DNA of 64,000 nucleotides from Nitzschia sp. DOCU1 (taxonomy: Eukaryota > Bacillariophyta > Bacillariophyceae > Bacillariales > Bacillariaceae). The stretch is from the NCBI GenBank assembly GCA_951394045.1, contig OX595987.1:3224001-3288000 (forward strand), written 5' to 3'. A program made the translations under genes and the position numbers. Positions 21,719 to 32,532 of the stretch are shown one piece after another. Positions within the stretch are counted from its first letter, which is position 1. Every line of letters starts with the position of its first letter. The notes under the pieces were generated by a model. It did not search any database, was not told where the DNA came from, and was given only the letters and a program-made list of their open reading frames with translations.

Positions 21719-22344
21719 AATGAAGCCCCAAAACGCACCCATTCAACACAAAACCGTTCATCTTTCGACACTAAAATCAATTAACAATAATCCTACGGTA
21801 GTGACCTTATTATCTCTTGATCAATTGTTGTGTTGTTGTCTTTTCGTTATTATCGATGTGGAAAACGCCACAACAACGAACACAATTTAGTTGTTGCCAA
21901 GTTAGATGATGATGAGACATACATTATTATTAGACAGTCGCCAGGAAACTTTGACCGTGTCCCCATGGGGTTGCGAGAATGAGGGAATGGCTAGGAACTC
22001 GGTAGGGGAGGGTGATTTTTATTCTCGCGCAAAATGTGCGAGAATGCGAGAATCTTTTCGTGGAAGAGGCTGCGGTTAGGTAAACTCTTTTCAAAACTAT
22101 TTTAACATATCCAACTTTTCTCCCCTTCGGACGGATGCATTGCATTGTGGCCTGCCAGCCTTCTTTGGTTAACAAACTGCAAAGAATGCTTGCATATTTT
22201 TGTGTTCTATATTGCATGAGACACAAGCATGCCCCGAAGATTGATGATTTCCCTTGATCGAGTTGCGACTTCGATTTCCACGATCTCTATTTTGATGGGA
22301 TTCTCTATAACCGGAATTAATTAACATGTAAAAGGCGAGAGTGG
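21719..22344. other. Intergenic, nothing recognised
   Basis: No gene, RNA or clear repeat seen. The right end is AT-rich and leads into the two-copy repeat at 22345. Confidence 0.35.
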
Positions 22345-22576
22345 TCTAGAAGTCTCAGCCGAACGAGGCCGACCCGAAAGATAAAATCAAGTAATTTCAA
22401 ACAGCATATCCACAGATAACCATTTTCTTTTTCCTATGGCCAGAAAATGCCGGCCAAGATTGTGTTTCTAGTAGTCTCAGCCGACAGAGGCCGACCCGGA
22501 AGATAAAATCAATTAATTTCAAAGAGTATTTATCCATATAACAATTTTCTTTTCGCTACTGCCTGCAAGTGTCGGC
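22345..22576. repeat. Two-copy direct repeat, about 110 bp
   Basis: Units 22345-22455 and 22467-22576 align along their length: TCTAGWAGTCTCAGCCG, AGGCCGACCCG and AAGATAAAATCAA are shared, then AATTTCAAA, ATTTTCTTTT and a CGGCC end. The middle has diverged. No coding capacity was seen. Confidence 0.8.
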
Positions 22577-24093
22577 CTGCACATTTTATAAAAGCATACC
22601 ACTTTGAAGAAAGAAACCTGCGTCTCAGCTTTTGTTGCTTTTCTTTCAATTTAGAGAGAAGAATAAAGAGATGTGAACAGTGATCAGAAACACCTTGGAT
22701 GGGTGCTTCCATGTCTGTTTAGCTAAATTTTCATTTCAAAACTCGCGGAAAGCCTCCATGAGATGAAAGAATCAAATCCATTCATAAAGCACTTACATGA
22801 GTGTGAGAGAGCATCAGGTATTAAAACAACCGGGCAACAAATCCAAATGAAGCACATATATATACTGTTGCATTGCTACTATTGTGACCAAATCCAGATT
22901 CTCATTTCGGTCCTACCAAATCTAACGATACGATGGCTTAAACCTAAGTGCTTCTGACAAAATCAACGGCCCCATAGTGTGATAATGAAAAAGATAATTC
23001 TTAACACACACTCTACTTTCCTTTACTTTTCCTGATTCATACGAACTTTCGCAATCGATTGGAGTAGTCATTTGATGGTTGTCATGGTTGTCCGACGTAT
23101 AAGCCAAGGCCCAAGGACGTAACGGCATCCAAGAGAGGGGGTACAAGATTCATCGCATCTCCAAGCGCAGTAGGCGCCGATACAGAGAGAATAGAATCTT
23201 CCGAGATCTTAAATTTGTACCCCAATCGTCTTTAGCTTTAGAACCCACAAACCAGGTTATAGATGACGCCCAGGGATTATCTGTAAAAGCCGTACGAGCT
23301 GTATGCAGACTATTAAACGAAAGATTTTTAAAACTACCTACGCAGAGTCACTAGTAGTACTCGAAGAGAGAAACGTACGTGTGCATCACACAAAAGCAAG
23401 CAATCTTTCATTTGATAGGAAAACTCCAAGTTTTAACCATTTGATGCTGCGTTTGTATTTCGGCGTTCAATTGACTCCATGACGCAGCAGGATTTATCTA
23501 TTTGTCTTACTCACTTATCGAACATCTGGAATTCCTGAAACAAAAATTCGAGAACAGGCCCATTGACGAAAGTCATTTCATGCGGCTTCCTCTAGAACAG
23601 CACCTTGAATGCGTGGCTTTTCACTTAATTGGAATTAACGCCGTAAAGTCCAATATTGTATCATTTTCAGTGGGTTCCCATTGTTCCAGCATTGAAATAC
23701 AAATTAATGAGGGAGGTGATAGCTTTTTCATCGTAGTCGACAGCCAAGCAACATCTGGAGTTGTAGTCTTCGCATCCAATAATGTTGTTACACCCACTCA
23801 CTTCTCTAGGCCATTCCTGGGTGTATAAGCGTTCGCCGATGAGATTAGTGTAACGGATTCCCGCTCTATTAGAAAATCGCCCATCTTTGTTTGAATTTTG
23901 CCAATGCAGAACATATTGAGATGTTTGTTTGCATTCAGACAGAATAGAGTATCTGTATCTCGTTTGAAAGTCAGAACGGTTTAATTCTGGTACAATGCAG
24001 ATTATTAGTCTTATCGACTCATTTTAACGATACAATTTTTCATAATCCCTTTTATCAATTGTGCGCTCATGTTGCGAATTTTTCATTCCATGC
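22577..24093. other. Gene-poor region
   Basis: 1.5 kb without a supportable gene. An open frame at about 23502-23828 (108 codons, plus) has no recognisable features and an atypical start; it may be chance or a remnant. Confidence 0.3.
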
Positions 24094-24360
24094 GAAAGAC
24101 CACCAGACATGACGAATCGTCTGGATTCAGCAACGTGCTAGTTTACTCGTTGATTGAATGACTCAGAAGACCACTGCCTTGTGGTACAGCCACAAAATTT
24201 TGCCTCGGAAAGGTAGCATCGAAAACGAAAAGCCACCAACCATGAAGAATCGTCTAGATTCAACAATGTACCTATTTTCTCGTTGATTGCATGACTCGTA
24301 AGATGACTGCCTGGCGGTAAAGCCACAAAAGTTTGCCTCGAAAACGTAGCACCGGGGTAT
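24094..24360. repeat. Tandem direct repeat, period about 133 bp
   Basis: Two adjacent units (about 24095-24227 and 24228-24360). Shared blocks include GAATCGTCT, GATTCAACAA/GATTCAGCAA, CTCGTTGATTG, ATGACTC, AGCCACAAAA and TTTGCCTCG. Divergence suggests an old duplication. Confidence 0.85.
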
Positions 24361-24655
24361 GAAAGTGGGGGTCAGAATTCACACCCACAAACGGGAGTTT
24401 GCCAAAACCACACCCAATTGACAGGACAGGCGAAATTGCTGGAAATGAACAGCCACATCAACAAATGGTCATCAATTCAAAGCTCCAATCCAACGGCACA
24501 CATGATCATTCCGCAATCCCAACATAAATTCAACATGACACCTACTCGGAGAAAGTTGTAGCATGGCCGAATGGCCATGATTCGCGTTTTCATCGGCACC
24601 GATCCTCATCACCTCCAATGAGACGGCGGGGATTTATTGTGCGTCATAAAAGAAA

Positions 24656-24774
24656 AATAAGACATGTAATATTGAAAATCATTGGTTTGCTGAACAAATA
24701 ATCAATAAAAGAGGAATAAGACATATAATATTGAAAATAATTGGTGTGCTGAACTAATAATCAATCAGACATAC
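24656..24774. repeat. Tandem direct repeat, period 59 bp
   Basis: Units 24656-24714 and 24715-24773 share AATAAGACAT, AATATTGAAAAT, ATTGGT, TGCTGAAC and AATAATCAAT, with only a few differences. AT-rich and non-coding. Confidence 0.85.
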
Positions 24775-25024
24775 CTAAGAGAGGTGAAACGGACAACCAA
24801 GAACCACGCCATCGAGGCTTTGCAGGCTGACGGAGATCACAAGCCGGTCTATCGACTATTTATCGCACAAAGACACACAAAGTGGATGCAGACGCAGGCA
24901 GTCAAAGAGTTGCGCGAATTTCCTCCCCATTTCTCGCAAGAAATCGTGAATATCTGGCTGACGAGCAATCAATAGTCATTATGCAGACAAAAAGCATTTC
25001 TTGTATGCCAGTAGCTGTGATTCT

Positions 25025-25360
25025 GACGAAGTAAACCGATGAGAGTAGAATACTTTAATAAGCGTCAGATATTTTATACAAGAATTTACGAGATGTCCAG
25101 TTTTCCATTATATTTTGTTCGAAACAGGAGCCGCCCAAAGCAGAGATGCAATCGTAGGGGTTCCTTCTCTCATACCAACCTGTGAATCTGTAGGTTTCTG
25201 CACTTGTTTTTCGTTTTGACGAAGTACATCGGAGTGGAATATTTTCTTTATTTTCTGATGCTTTATACATTCAACTAGGAGATATCCAGCACTCCATCTC
25301 AGGAGCGTCCAATTCAAACGTAAGGGTTCTCTTCTCTCATCCCAAGCCGCATGACTTTCA
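25025..25360. repeat. Strongly diverged tandem repeat, period about 193 bp
   Basis: The unit starting at 25025 (GACGAAGTAAACCGATG) recurs at 25218 (GACGAAGTACATCGGAG). Later shared blocks are GAATA, TTTTATAC/CTTTATAC, GGAGATATCCAG versus CGAGATGTCCAG, and GGGTTC followed by CTTCTCTCAT. The similarity is patchy but collinear. Confidence 0.65.
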
Positions 25361-26296
25361 GTGATAAAAGTAGTAAATTGCATATTGGCGTTGGGACCAT
25401 TTTTCTTGTCACTATCAAGAATTTCCTTTGCCCCCTTATGTCAGATCTAAAGGAACAGTCGAATCCATGAATTCCTCTAAAACAGGGCAGGGAATTCAGC
25501 ATCAAATAGGCACACACATGATGCATTCAGAAATCTCTAATCAAGGCTGCCTCGACCAATCGAAGCCTCCTGCAACGAAAACGCTCTACATTCAGCAAAA
25601 AAAGGCTAGCCACCACAGACATAGCGTCCTGATATACGAAAGGCCGCTAGGTCAAAGCCGTCATCGAAGTCTGGGACTGTTGTTTAAATAGATTTGCTCA
25701 ACGTATCGATGATGACCCAGTGAATATGTATCAAAGACGCACAAAGTGCACGCAGACGCAGACTATACCGTGGGTTTAAAAACTACTAGCGCGAACCCAA
25801 CCCTTCCCCCTAACGCTCCTTTCCTTACGAATTTGCAGTTGAGCACCGTGCAAAACTAAAACTACTAGCGCGAATCCCCCCCCCCCCCGGGTGAAAAAAT
25901 ACAGATTCTTGAAGTGCAGAGTGCTCTGTGGCTTGAAGTTTCAATGCGAAAAACTTTCTTGTTTCGAATCCACGTTAAATGATACGAGAAGAATGAACCT
26001 CTGAAATTCTATTCATTCATATTAGGGATCTACAGTAGGAGAAAACGTCAACGTTTTTGTAATCTGCCACAACCTCTATCTAGTCAATGTTGGCGCGTAA
26101 CTTAAAAACACCTAGAGGGCGCTCCGTAACATCGATGCATTTTGTGACTATCTAACCTGCCCTGTGTGGTACACGAAAACAATGCCTGGACGAGAGAAAC
26201 TTGGGACCATGTCTAACGCAAATGGTTGCATTTGTTTAGGGTTAGGGTTAAACCAAATTAGAATACTTGAAGACTAACGAAGCCACAACAGGGCAA
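25361..26296. other. Gene-poor region with short repeats, a C-run and telomere-like hexamers
   Basis: It contains a 17-nt duplicated word (AAAACTACTAGCGCGAA at 25779-25795 and 25858-25874), a long C-run near 25877-25890, and TTTAGGGTTAGGGTTAAA at 26235-26252. No gene was seen. Confidence 0.4.
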
Positions 26297-26856
26297 CTAT
26301 TCATCATCATCGTCGTCATCGTCATCCTCCTCGTCTTCCTAGAACATGGAATTTTCAGAGAATAAAACAACGTTGAGACCCTGTTTTTAAGTGAGTTGAA
26401 TGAAGATCGCATGCACTTACGTCATCGTCGCCAGGATTAACACTCTTCGCGCTAAACTTCTCCCACGATGCTGCTACTTCTTCATCCGTGAGGTTAGCCT
26501 TTGCGTGTGATGATCCGTGACCACCACTGTGGTCACCATGGTCGCCATGTTCCCATGGATGCCGGTAGCCTAGTAGAACTGCACCATCCTGACTAAACCG
26601 ATAGAACACCCACAACCAAGCAATGGTACCGAAAACTTCTCCCACTTGCTCACCAAAAGAATTCGTTTCCATAAATCTGTGATAGAAGCAAAGTGTTAGG
26701 AAATGAATGGCAAGTCGCAGACGAAAATGTCGCATTTTCACATAATGGTACGTACGCGCCTCCGCCGCCCATTTGTCGTCTTTGATTCAATGTTGATTGT
26801 CTCAGAAGGCGCTTCCCGCCCAAGGAGCGTGCACTTGAAGCCAGTCGCGAAAACAT
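26297..26856 (-). CDS. NDUFB2: Mitochondrial complex I subunit, NDUFB2-like
   Basis: Three exons, 26856-26756, 26676-26421 and 26338-26297, with introns of 79 and 82 nt (GTACGT to CACAG; GTAAGT to TCTAG); total 399 nt, 132 aa. The start MFSRLASSARSLGGKRLLRQ is a typical mitochondrial presequence; an upstream in-frame ATG at 26982 is less likely. The segment EVFGTIAWLWVFYRFSQDGA followed by LLGYRHPWEH resembles NDUFB2 (human [21 protein letters not shown]), with one membrane helix, then DEEVAASWEKF and an acidic end. A His/Gly-rich insert (HGDHGDHSGGHGSSH) follows the membrane segment. It would be an accessory membrane-arm subunit of NADH:ubiquinone oxidoreductase. The tiny last exon encodes only acidic residues (EDEEDDDDDDDDE). 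Confidence 0.75.
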
Positions 26857-27720
26857 GGGCACAGGAATAAGTTTCAATGGTTTTAGGGATGGTCCAGCGT
26901 CGGCGCCGTCGTGAGGTAACTTGATGATGATAATAGAGGGGTCGGCGGCCACAAAGGAAACAAAATCTCTGCTTCGGTTCACACGCGGCGCCCGTGGATT
27001 GGGGGGATTTTAGGAACGAGAGTATATTTTGGGGAATAAATATGATCTTTTAACGGTTCCCCCATTTATCTTTCCGGATACTTGATTGATGATTCGATTC
27101 GATTCGATTCGTCTTGAGATTCGCGCACCCCAATTTTCCACAAACGAGGAATGATCTGTCACCCCCAAACTTGTGATTTCTTAATCACGAGATTCGGACG
27201 AATTTTAATCTTAAGATTAAATTCTGATTGCCACGTCAGCACCAAGCGTCTCATCCGACAAGAAAGGAGACACTCAGCAGACACTCCCCGATAGGGGTGG
27301 CATCTCAATCACGACTTCCAGACGTCCCTGAAATGACCCGAAACACATGATCGGCAGCTCTTGCTATGACCCGAAACATGTGATTGAACGCTATCACTAC
27401 TCTATTCAATGCTAAAATGACCTTTATCAATACTGCCCTGTGCCCCCTGGAGTGGTCGTGGGGGGAGTTGGGGGGTGAGTTTCACTAGAGGAATATGAGC
27501 AGTTGCGATATCCTTGTGACAAATAGTCCGACAAAAGAAAATGGCGGGAACGGTCCCTTTGATCAGATGACCTTGGCGATCACAAGTTTCCGGTTCAACA
27601 TCTTGTGATTATTCAGATTCTTCTGATTAGGGGTAACATCCAACAACAGTCTTCATCCTCCGACCGCCCGTTTCGACTGACCAGTTCCTTATTCGTATTT
27701 TCAAAACAGAGCGAAAGACA
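26857..27720. other. Divergent intergenic region
   Basis: 860 bp between divergent genes. It holds a (GATTC)n microsatellite at about 27092-27112, a near-palindrome at 27200-27224 (AATTTTAATCT / AGATTAAATT), and two copies of GACCCGAAACA near 27337 and 27369. No gene was seen. Confidence 0.4.
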
Positions 27721-28179
27721 ATGTCCGGAACAAAAAATGTCGCCATTCGGGGCACCGATGAAACAACATTTGCAAACCACACCCGAGAAGATTCTGCATT
27801 CATTCCATCGCAGGATTTGATAGAGAACGAGGGCGGCAGAACAACGTTGCTAGGAAAGTTGGTCATCTTCTTGTTTTTCCCAACAATTGTTGGCTTTCTC
27901 GCGCTCTATGTTGGTTACTTGGAGACGTCGCAGGAGGGTTCAACACGGCAATTGAGCTTCGACCAGGATTTTGCCTTGCCTTTTGCCTTGGCTCTTGCAT
28001 TGTGTTTGGTTGTTGGCTTTCAGACAGGAGGATTCGCAACGAACAAGCCCAGGCCTCTGATATCATGGCCAAAGGTGAGAAGGCGGAAGAAAGTTGTTCA
28101 TAGGCACGTGGTCAAAGGCAGCGGAGAAACGAAAGAGAAGGACGATGGCCCAGCTGATGAGACGAAGAAAATGCGTTGA
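27721..28179 (+). CDS. Small membrane protein of unknown function
   Basis: 152 aa, single exon, with no family recognised. After a polar N-terminus (about 40 residues) come two hydrophobic stretches, LVIFLFFPTIVGFLALYVGY and FALPFALALALCLVVGFQTG, separated by about 20 polar residues. That fits a two-pass hairpin membrane protein. The C-terminus is basic then acidic (KVRRRKKVVHRH, KEKDDGPADETKK). The ATG at 27721 is the first in frame and has a plausible context. Confidence that it is a gene rests on length, the membrane pattern and a clean position between neighbours. Confidence 0.6.
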   Translation: MSGTKNVAIRGTDETTFANHTREDSAFIPSQDLIENEGGRTTLLGKLVIFLFFPTIVGFLALYVGYLETSQEGSTRQLSFDQDFALPFALALALCLVVGFQTGGFATNKPRPLISWPKVRRRKKVVHRHVVKGSGETKEKDDGPADETKKMR

Positions 28180-28351
28180 TGGTGGTGTTTATGTACGTCT
28201 GGGTCTACGGGCAGCCGGAAAATGAGTTTGATCGCTCGCGCCATTCTTGTTGGGTCATCTACATAGATAAGCGTCAATCAGCTCTGCCGACGCTAGGATA
28301 ATGTTTCTGTTACTTGGACTGCTACTTTTCCGCAGCGCAGGTACTGACAGC

Positions 28352-29713
28352 CTACTCCAGAATCAGTTTTGATCCAGCACTTTCATGCTTGTGCATGAAT
28401 TCTGTAACTCCGCCACATGCTTCGACTTCTCGAATATCCCAACCAAGCTCTTCACACACAATAGACTACAACGAGATGAGTAGAGTAGAAAAATGTTAAG
28501 AGTTTGAGACTCGATCAATCTGTTGACAAATTTGACAAACATTGTCCACGTACCAGACTGTTGGTGATTACGAACTTTCGCTGCGTTTTTTCGTTAACGA
28601 AATTCAAAAGGGTACGTGCAGTTGTGGCCAGCATCGTCGAGACAGGGTACATGACCATCTTGTGGAGAGTCTCTGGATAGTTTGGCTCGAATACATTGTA
28701 TATTTTTTTCAACATATCCACTCGAAATCCGCTCGAAATTGTAACCCCAGATAGATCTATGAATTGGCATGCTGCAGGAAAATAAACACACAAATAATTA
28801 CAACGATCGAACAACGTTGATGAATCGAACAATCAAATGGAGAGCACGTCGATCGGCAGCATGCGGGCATGGGTTCTTACCTTTCGGGTTGCGAGGATCC
28901 TTCGAACGAGCCAACATCATCTCTGTAAAAATAATGAAAGCCTTGCAAACGTCATCAGGGGAAATGGATTCCACGGTCTGTAGTTTTGAGAAATTGACAT
29001 AGACAGTAGGAGGGATTTTTTCGTCGGTTTCTGTATCGATTTCGGCAACTGCTTTCAACCTCAACACTTCTTGAATGCCGTCTCGAGTCAAATCGATTGG
29101 GAATATTTCGCTTTTCCAATTTTCGTGATCCTGGAGCATCTTCATTGCCGCCGGAACATTTCCATCACGAGCTTCTAAAAAGCGGGGCCAAGAATTTACT
29201 TTTGCGTCCCATCCATATCGTTCTAAGCTCAAAGCCAACGGCGGAGATCCAGCGGCCTTAATTGTTTTGATTCTCCCAAGAAGAGCATTGTATGCTTCCC
29301 CCTTTCCAAGATGCAAGACGCTGTTATCGTTTGGTACGTGAGTGTCCTCTGAAAGATTTTCTAGTTCATCTTCGTCGAAATCCGGGGCAAATCTGCGAAA
29401 ACCCTGTCCGCTCACGGCAACGATGCAGTCACCGACTTTGACGCCACACTTCCACGCCACGGTGTCCCCGTCAAGCAAACGTCCAACCTGAGCAAATCCT
29501 GGAGAAAACATCTCAAATGGCTCCCCCTTTGAATTTAAATAATGACGTGAGTGACAAACCAACCCATGGTTTCCACGGCCGTCGCATGTCATGCCTCACC
29601 TTGTCGCAATTGAGCAATTGCGCCCCCAGTGACCCTTGCGGATCATCTGCAAACGAAATGGTCAAAAGCTGGGGCTTTTCGCTGGAAGTAGACAGGAATA
29701 AGGGGTTGGGCAT
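28352..29713 (-). CDS. PDZ-like plus CRAL-TRIO (Sec14-like) protein
   Basis: Four exons: 29713-29600, 29526-28881, 28771-28554 and 28465-28352, with introns of 73, 109 and 88 nt, all GT-AG; total 1092 nt, 363 aa. The N-terminal half is PDZ-like: LLTISFADDPQGSLGAQLLN, then after splicing VGRLLDGDTVAWKCGVKVGD and CIVAVSGQGF. The C-terminal half is CRAL-TRIO: an N-terminal helix pair (RFLEARDGNVPAAMKMLQDH), VYVNFSKLQT, DLSGVTISSG and the lipid-pocket block YPETLHKMVMYPVSTML followed by KFVITNS. Sec14-type domains bind and transfer phosphoinositides or other small lipids. A PDZ-like module suggests tethering to membrane proteins. Splice choices restore one continuous frame and a recognisable domain, so the model is well supported; the PDZ call is less certain. 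Confidence 0.8.
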
Positions 29714-30097
29714 TTTACGGTATGATCAAGTGGAGTTGTTGTGGCTGCAATCAATGCACGGTATAATATCAGGTCCAGCTTTCGGGTGCCTGCCAATGTC
29801 CTCTTTGCTTCCCATCGCCTTGCTTGGGTCATTTACTTTTTTACTTCATTTCTCGGCTCTTCTCGACTTCGTCGGCCGATGCCTTGTGTCCGTCCTCGTC
29901 CGCGTGGCTTCGAAGAGATGACAGCGTCCGTCAGTCGGTCGCCCGTCGTTGTCGTCACGCGAACACGGCACACACATGTTTATGATGGAATTGATCGAAT
30001 TCGATTCGAGCTTGCAGCAACGAAAAAAGGTTTCGGCGATACGTAGACAGAGAATGCATTGAGGAGGAGTGATACATATAACGTTGTAGAAACAAAG
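29714..30097. promoter_or_regulatory. Bidirectional promoter region
   Basis: 384 bp between divergent start codons (PDZ/CRAL-TRIO gene and the I29-domain gene). Both promoters must be here. No clear core element was recognised. Confidence 0.4.
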
Positions 30098-31732
30098 ATG
30101 AATTTCCACAGAATAGCAGTGTTGCTGGTCGCAGCATGTGCGCAAGAGTCCCTGTCGTTTTCTGGTCCGGGTCCTGGCCCTCAAAATGCGTTTGGGCAGA
30201 CCCAAATAGTCGGACGCCGGGCTTCGCCCAAGGTCCCGGCGCCCCAAGAGAAACCGACCGATGATTCCACCGCTTCGCCCTCTCCGGAGGATGAAACCGT
30301 GGACGCTTTTATAAGGAAAGAATATGAAGCATGGGTGATCCAGTACAACAAGACGGCAGATGACGAGCGCTACGCCATTTTCAAGGGGAACTTTCTGGCA
30401 ACTTTGCAGGCGTACGAGACGACTGGCAAGTACTCTGCTTTGAATAAATTCGCCGACCTAACTGAGGCGGAATACAAAAAGGAGCCTGCCCCAGCAGACG
30501 AGCTCGAAGTCTACATCAAATCGGAATACAAGGCATGGCTGGAGCAGTACGGAAAATCGCCCAGCGAGAAGAAATTCGCCATCTTTAGAACTAACTTTCT
30601 GGAGACCATGAAGCATTTTGAGAAGACGGGGCAGTTCAAGGCTCTTAACGAGCATGCTGATATGACACGCGAGGAATACCTTCGGCTTCAGACCAAGCTG
30701 GCAATGTCATCTGCGAAGCAGTCGCAGTCAGGGGCTGGGAACGACCAGGCTTGGCGTGGAGATCCATATGCAGGGGCTGGTCAGCAGTCAACCCAGTCCT
30801 ATTCCAGGACCAGCGCAATGACATTTATATCCGTCACCCCATCGGCCCAGTCCGATATTCTGAACAATGGGTCCAAATCTGGTGGGGGTGGCAATGAATG
30901 GAGCAGCAGCGATTGGGGCGCTCCCTCGTATGCTCCTCCTTCCATGTCGTCCTCCCCGGCTATGTACGGTGGATTCTCTTCAACAAGCAACGAATGGTCG
31001 GGCCAAGAATTCACGTCGCCAATGATGGGTCCTCCTCCACCTTCAACAATGCAAAATCCGTATTCGTCGTCCTATTCCAATTCGCCGCCAGACCCTTACG
31101 CTTCCAACCAATACTCGCGCCCAAGTGGCGCAACGTTTACGCCGATCACGCCTCGCAGCTCATCCGACGTTTTGAACAACAATCCTTCACCAAGCCCTGG
31201 AGATTGGAGTGGGACGAGCGACAATTGGGGTTTTGATCGATCGAATTCCCCGTCACCGCAGCCTTATGTGCCATCAAACCCAAGTGGAGTCAATTTCAAA
31301 CCTATTTCTCAAAATAGTTCCAGTGACATGAGAAAAAGGGGGAGTTCAGGCCAGAATCGGAACAAAAATGATTTCAGTGGATCGGGAAGCTCGCCCTATT
31401 CTCCCTCGTATTCTTCTATGAACAATCCAGGAAAGGGTGCGTTTTCGTACATGCCAAAATCCAATTCGTCGCCAAATGACAAAAGTGGGGAGAACAGCAA
31501 CGGTGGGGGTTCGACGCGGGCGTCCACCAAAAATCTTTCCCCCATGGATGGCTCTAAGAATGATTCTATTTGGGACAAAATGGCGTCGGCAGTAGGAGCA
31601 ATTGCGGGTGGATCCAAGCCCAACCCTGCCTCCTCGTTCACTCCTCCAAGAGAAATAAAATCGAACGGAATGCCAGATCAGATGGAAGGATTTGGCGACC
31701 CAAACAGAGAAGGGGGGAGGTTCCCGTACTAG
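30098..31732 (+). CDS. Secreted protein with two cathepsin-propeptide inhibitor (I29) domains and no protease
   Basis: The start at 30098 (MNFHRIAVLLVAACAQESLS) gives a signal peptide and 544 aa. Two tandem I29-type domains follow: AFIRKEYEAWVIQYNKTADD to ALNKFADLTEAEY (about 73-137), and YIKSEYKAWLEQYGKSPSEK to ALNEHADMTREEY (about 142-204). Both keep the W/Y/K/F spacing and the N-x-FADLT-like end of cathepsin propeptides. No papain-like catalytic domain follows. The remaining 340 residues are rich in Ser, Pro, Gly and Asn, with three spaced copies of a motif of the form S-G-x-x-F-x-P-I-x-x-x-S-S-S-D. Free I29 domains usually inhibit papain-family proteases, so this may be a secreted inhibitor; the tail may be wall-associated. 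Those roles are inference. Confidence 0.8.
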   Translation: MNFHRIAVLLVAACAQESLSFSGPGPGPQNAFGQTQIVGRRASPKVPAPQEKPTDDSTASPSPEDETVDAFIRKEYEAWVIQYNKTADDERYAIFKGNFLATLQAYETTGKYSALNKFADLTEAEYKKEPAPADELEVYIKSEYKAWLEQYGKSPSEKKFAIFRTNFLETMKHFEKTGQFKALNEHADMTREEYLRLQTKLAMSSAKQSQSGAGNDQAWRGDPYAGAGQQSTQSYSRTSAMTFISVTPSAQSDILNNGSKSGGGGNEWSSSDWGAPSYAPPSMSSSPAMYGGFSSTSNEWSGQEFTSPMMGPPPPSTMQNPYSSSYSNSPPDPYASNQYSRPSGATFTPITPRSSSDVLNNNPSPSPGDWSGTSDNWGFDRSNSPSPQPYVPSNPSGVNFKPISQNSSSDMRKRGSSGQNRNKNDFSGSGSSPYSPSYSSMNNPGKGAFSYMPKSNSSPNDKSGENSNGGGSTRASTKNLSPMDGSKNDSIWDKMASAVGAIAGGSKPNPASSFTPPREIKSNGMPDQMEGFGDPNREGGRFPY

Positions 31733-32532
31733 TCGTGCGTTGGCTCGTGCGCCGGCGCTAACCAAGTCTTGCAAACATTACTGCTCTTTCATAATAACCT
31801 ATTTATGCTTTAATAATAGTAAGAATAGTAGATTTTATTATACTCTTGTTTTGTTCCATGAGGGGATGGTCGCCGTGCCTCCGAGCTGCAAAGGTGGACC
31901 AAGTCCCAGAACTCGTGCAGGCCGGGTGAATCTGCTCTTTGGCGAGCAGCAGACCAGACCGACTAATTCCGACCTTGAAAACCTGACAGTAACCCGCCGA
32001 CAGCAACGAACGGACCGATGTGAGATCCACCCGACTTGGAACATCAGCACATCCAACAGTTCCACCCAGTTGGGATCATCAGTTCTAAGCCTACTCGCAA
32101 ATAGAGGCGATGTAACCGTGTTCTGTGCCTACATTGCTCGTTGGCCGAATTTTAAAAAGCCTCAAGGACAGCAGTTTTACTGTGGGAACACGGGCGAAAC
32201 ATTAAAAAGGCGGGTGCTCAGCACAGGGCACAAAGAGCGTAACAATGAAAAGCTTCACGTGCCGGCTTGAATAGTGAACGAGACTCACACCAAATCCTCG
32301 CGGCCAAAGTCCAGCGCCTTCCAGTATGCGAGTATTGCTCCAGGCTTGCTGCTTTTAGACATCGAGCATTCTCGTGGAAAGAAATACAACTACTTGACAG
32401 GCTGAGGCCGACAGGACCACGAGAAATCGCTGAATATGCTGTTGGGGTGCACCCGATGCATACTTTCGAAGCACAGTTTGTATAACCACAATTAACTTCG
32501 GAAAAAGGGGTAAGCACCCAAATTATACCAGA
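31733..32532. other. Convergent intergenic region
   Basis: 800 bp between converging 3' ends. Open frames on both strands were examined and none shows a recognisable feature. No repeat was seen. Confidence 0.35.

Noticed and set aside
26235..26252. TTTAGGGTTAGGGTTAAA as a telomere or chromosome end
   Set aside because: Only about two and a half hexamers, flanked by ordinary DNA and genes on both sides. Chance or a minor interstitial trace.
31692..32270. Open frame of 192 codons between the I29 and transporter genes
   Set aside because: It starts inside the end of the I29 gene in another frame and has no domain or signal features.
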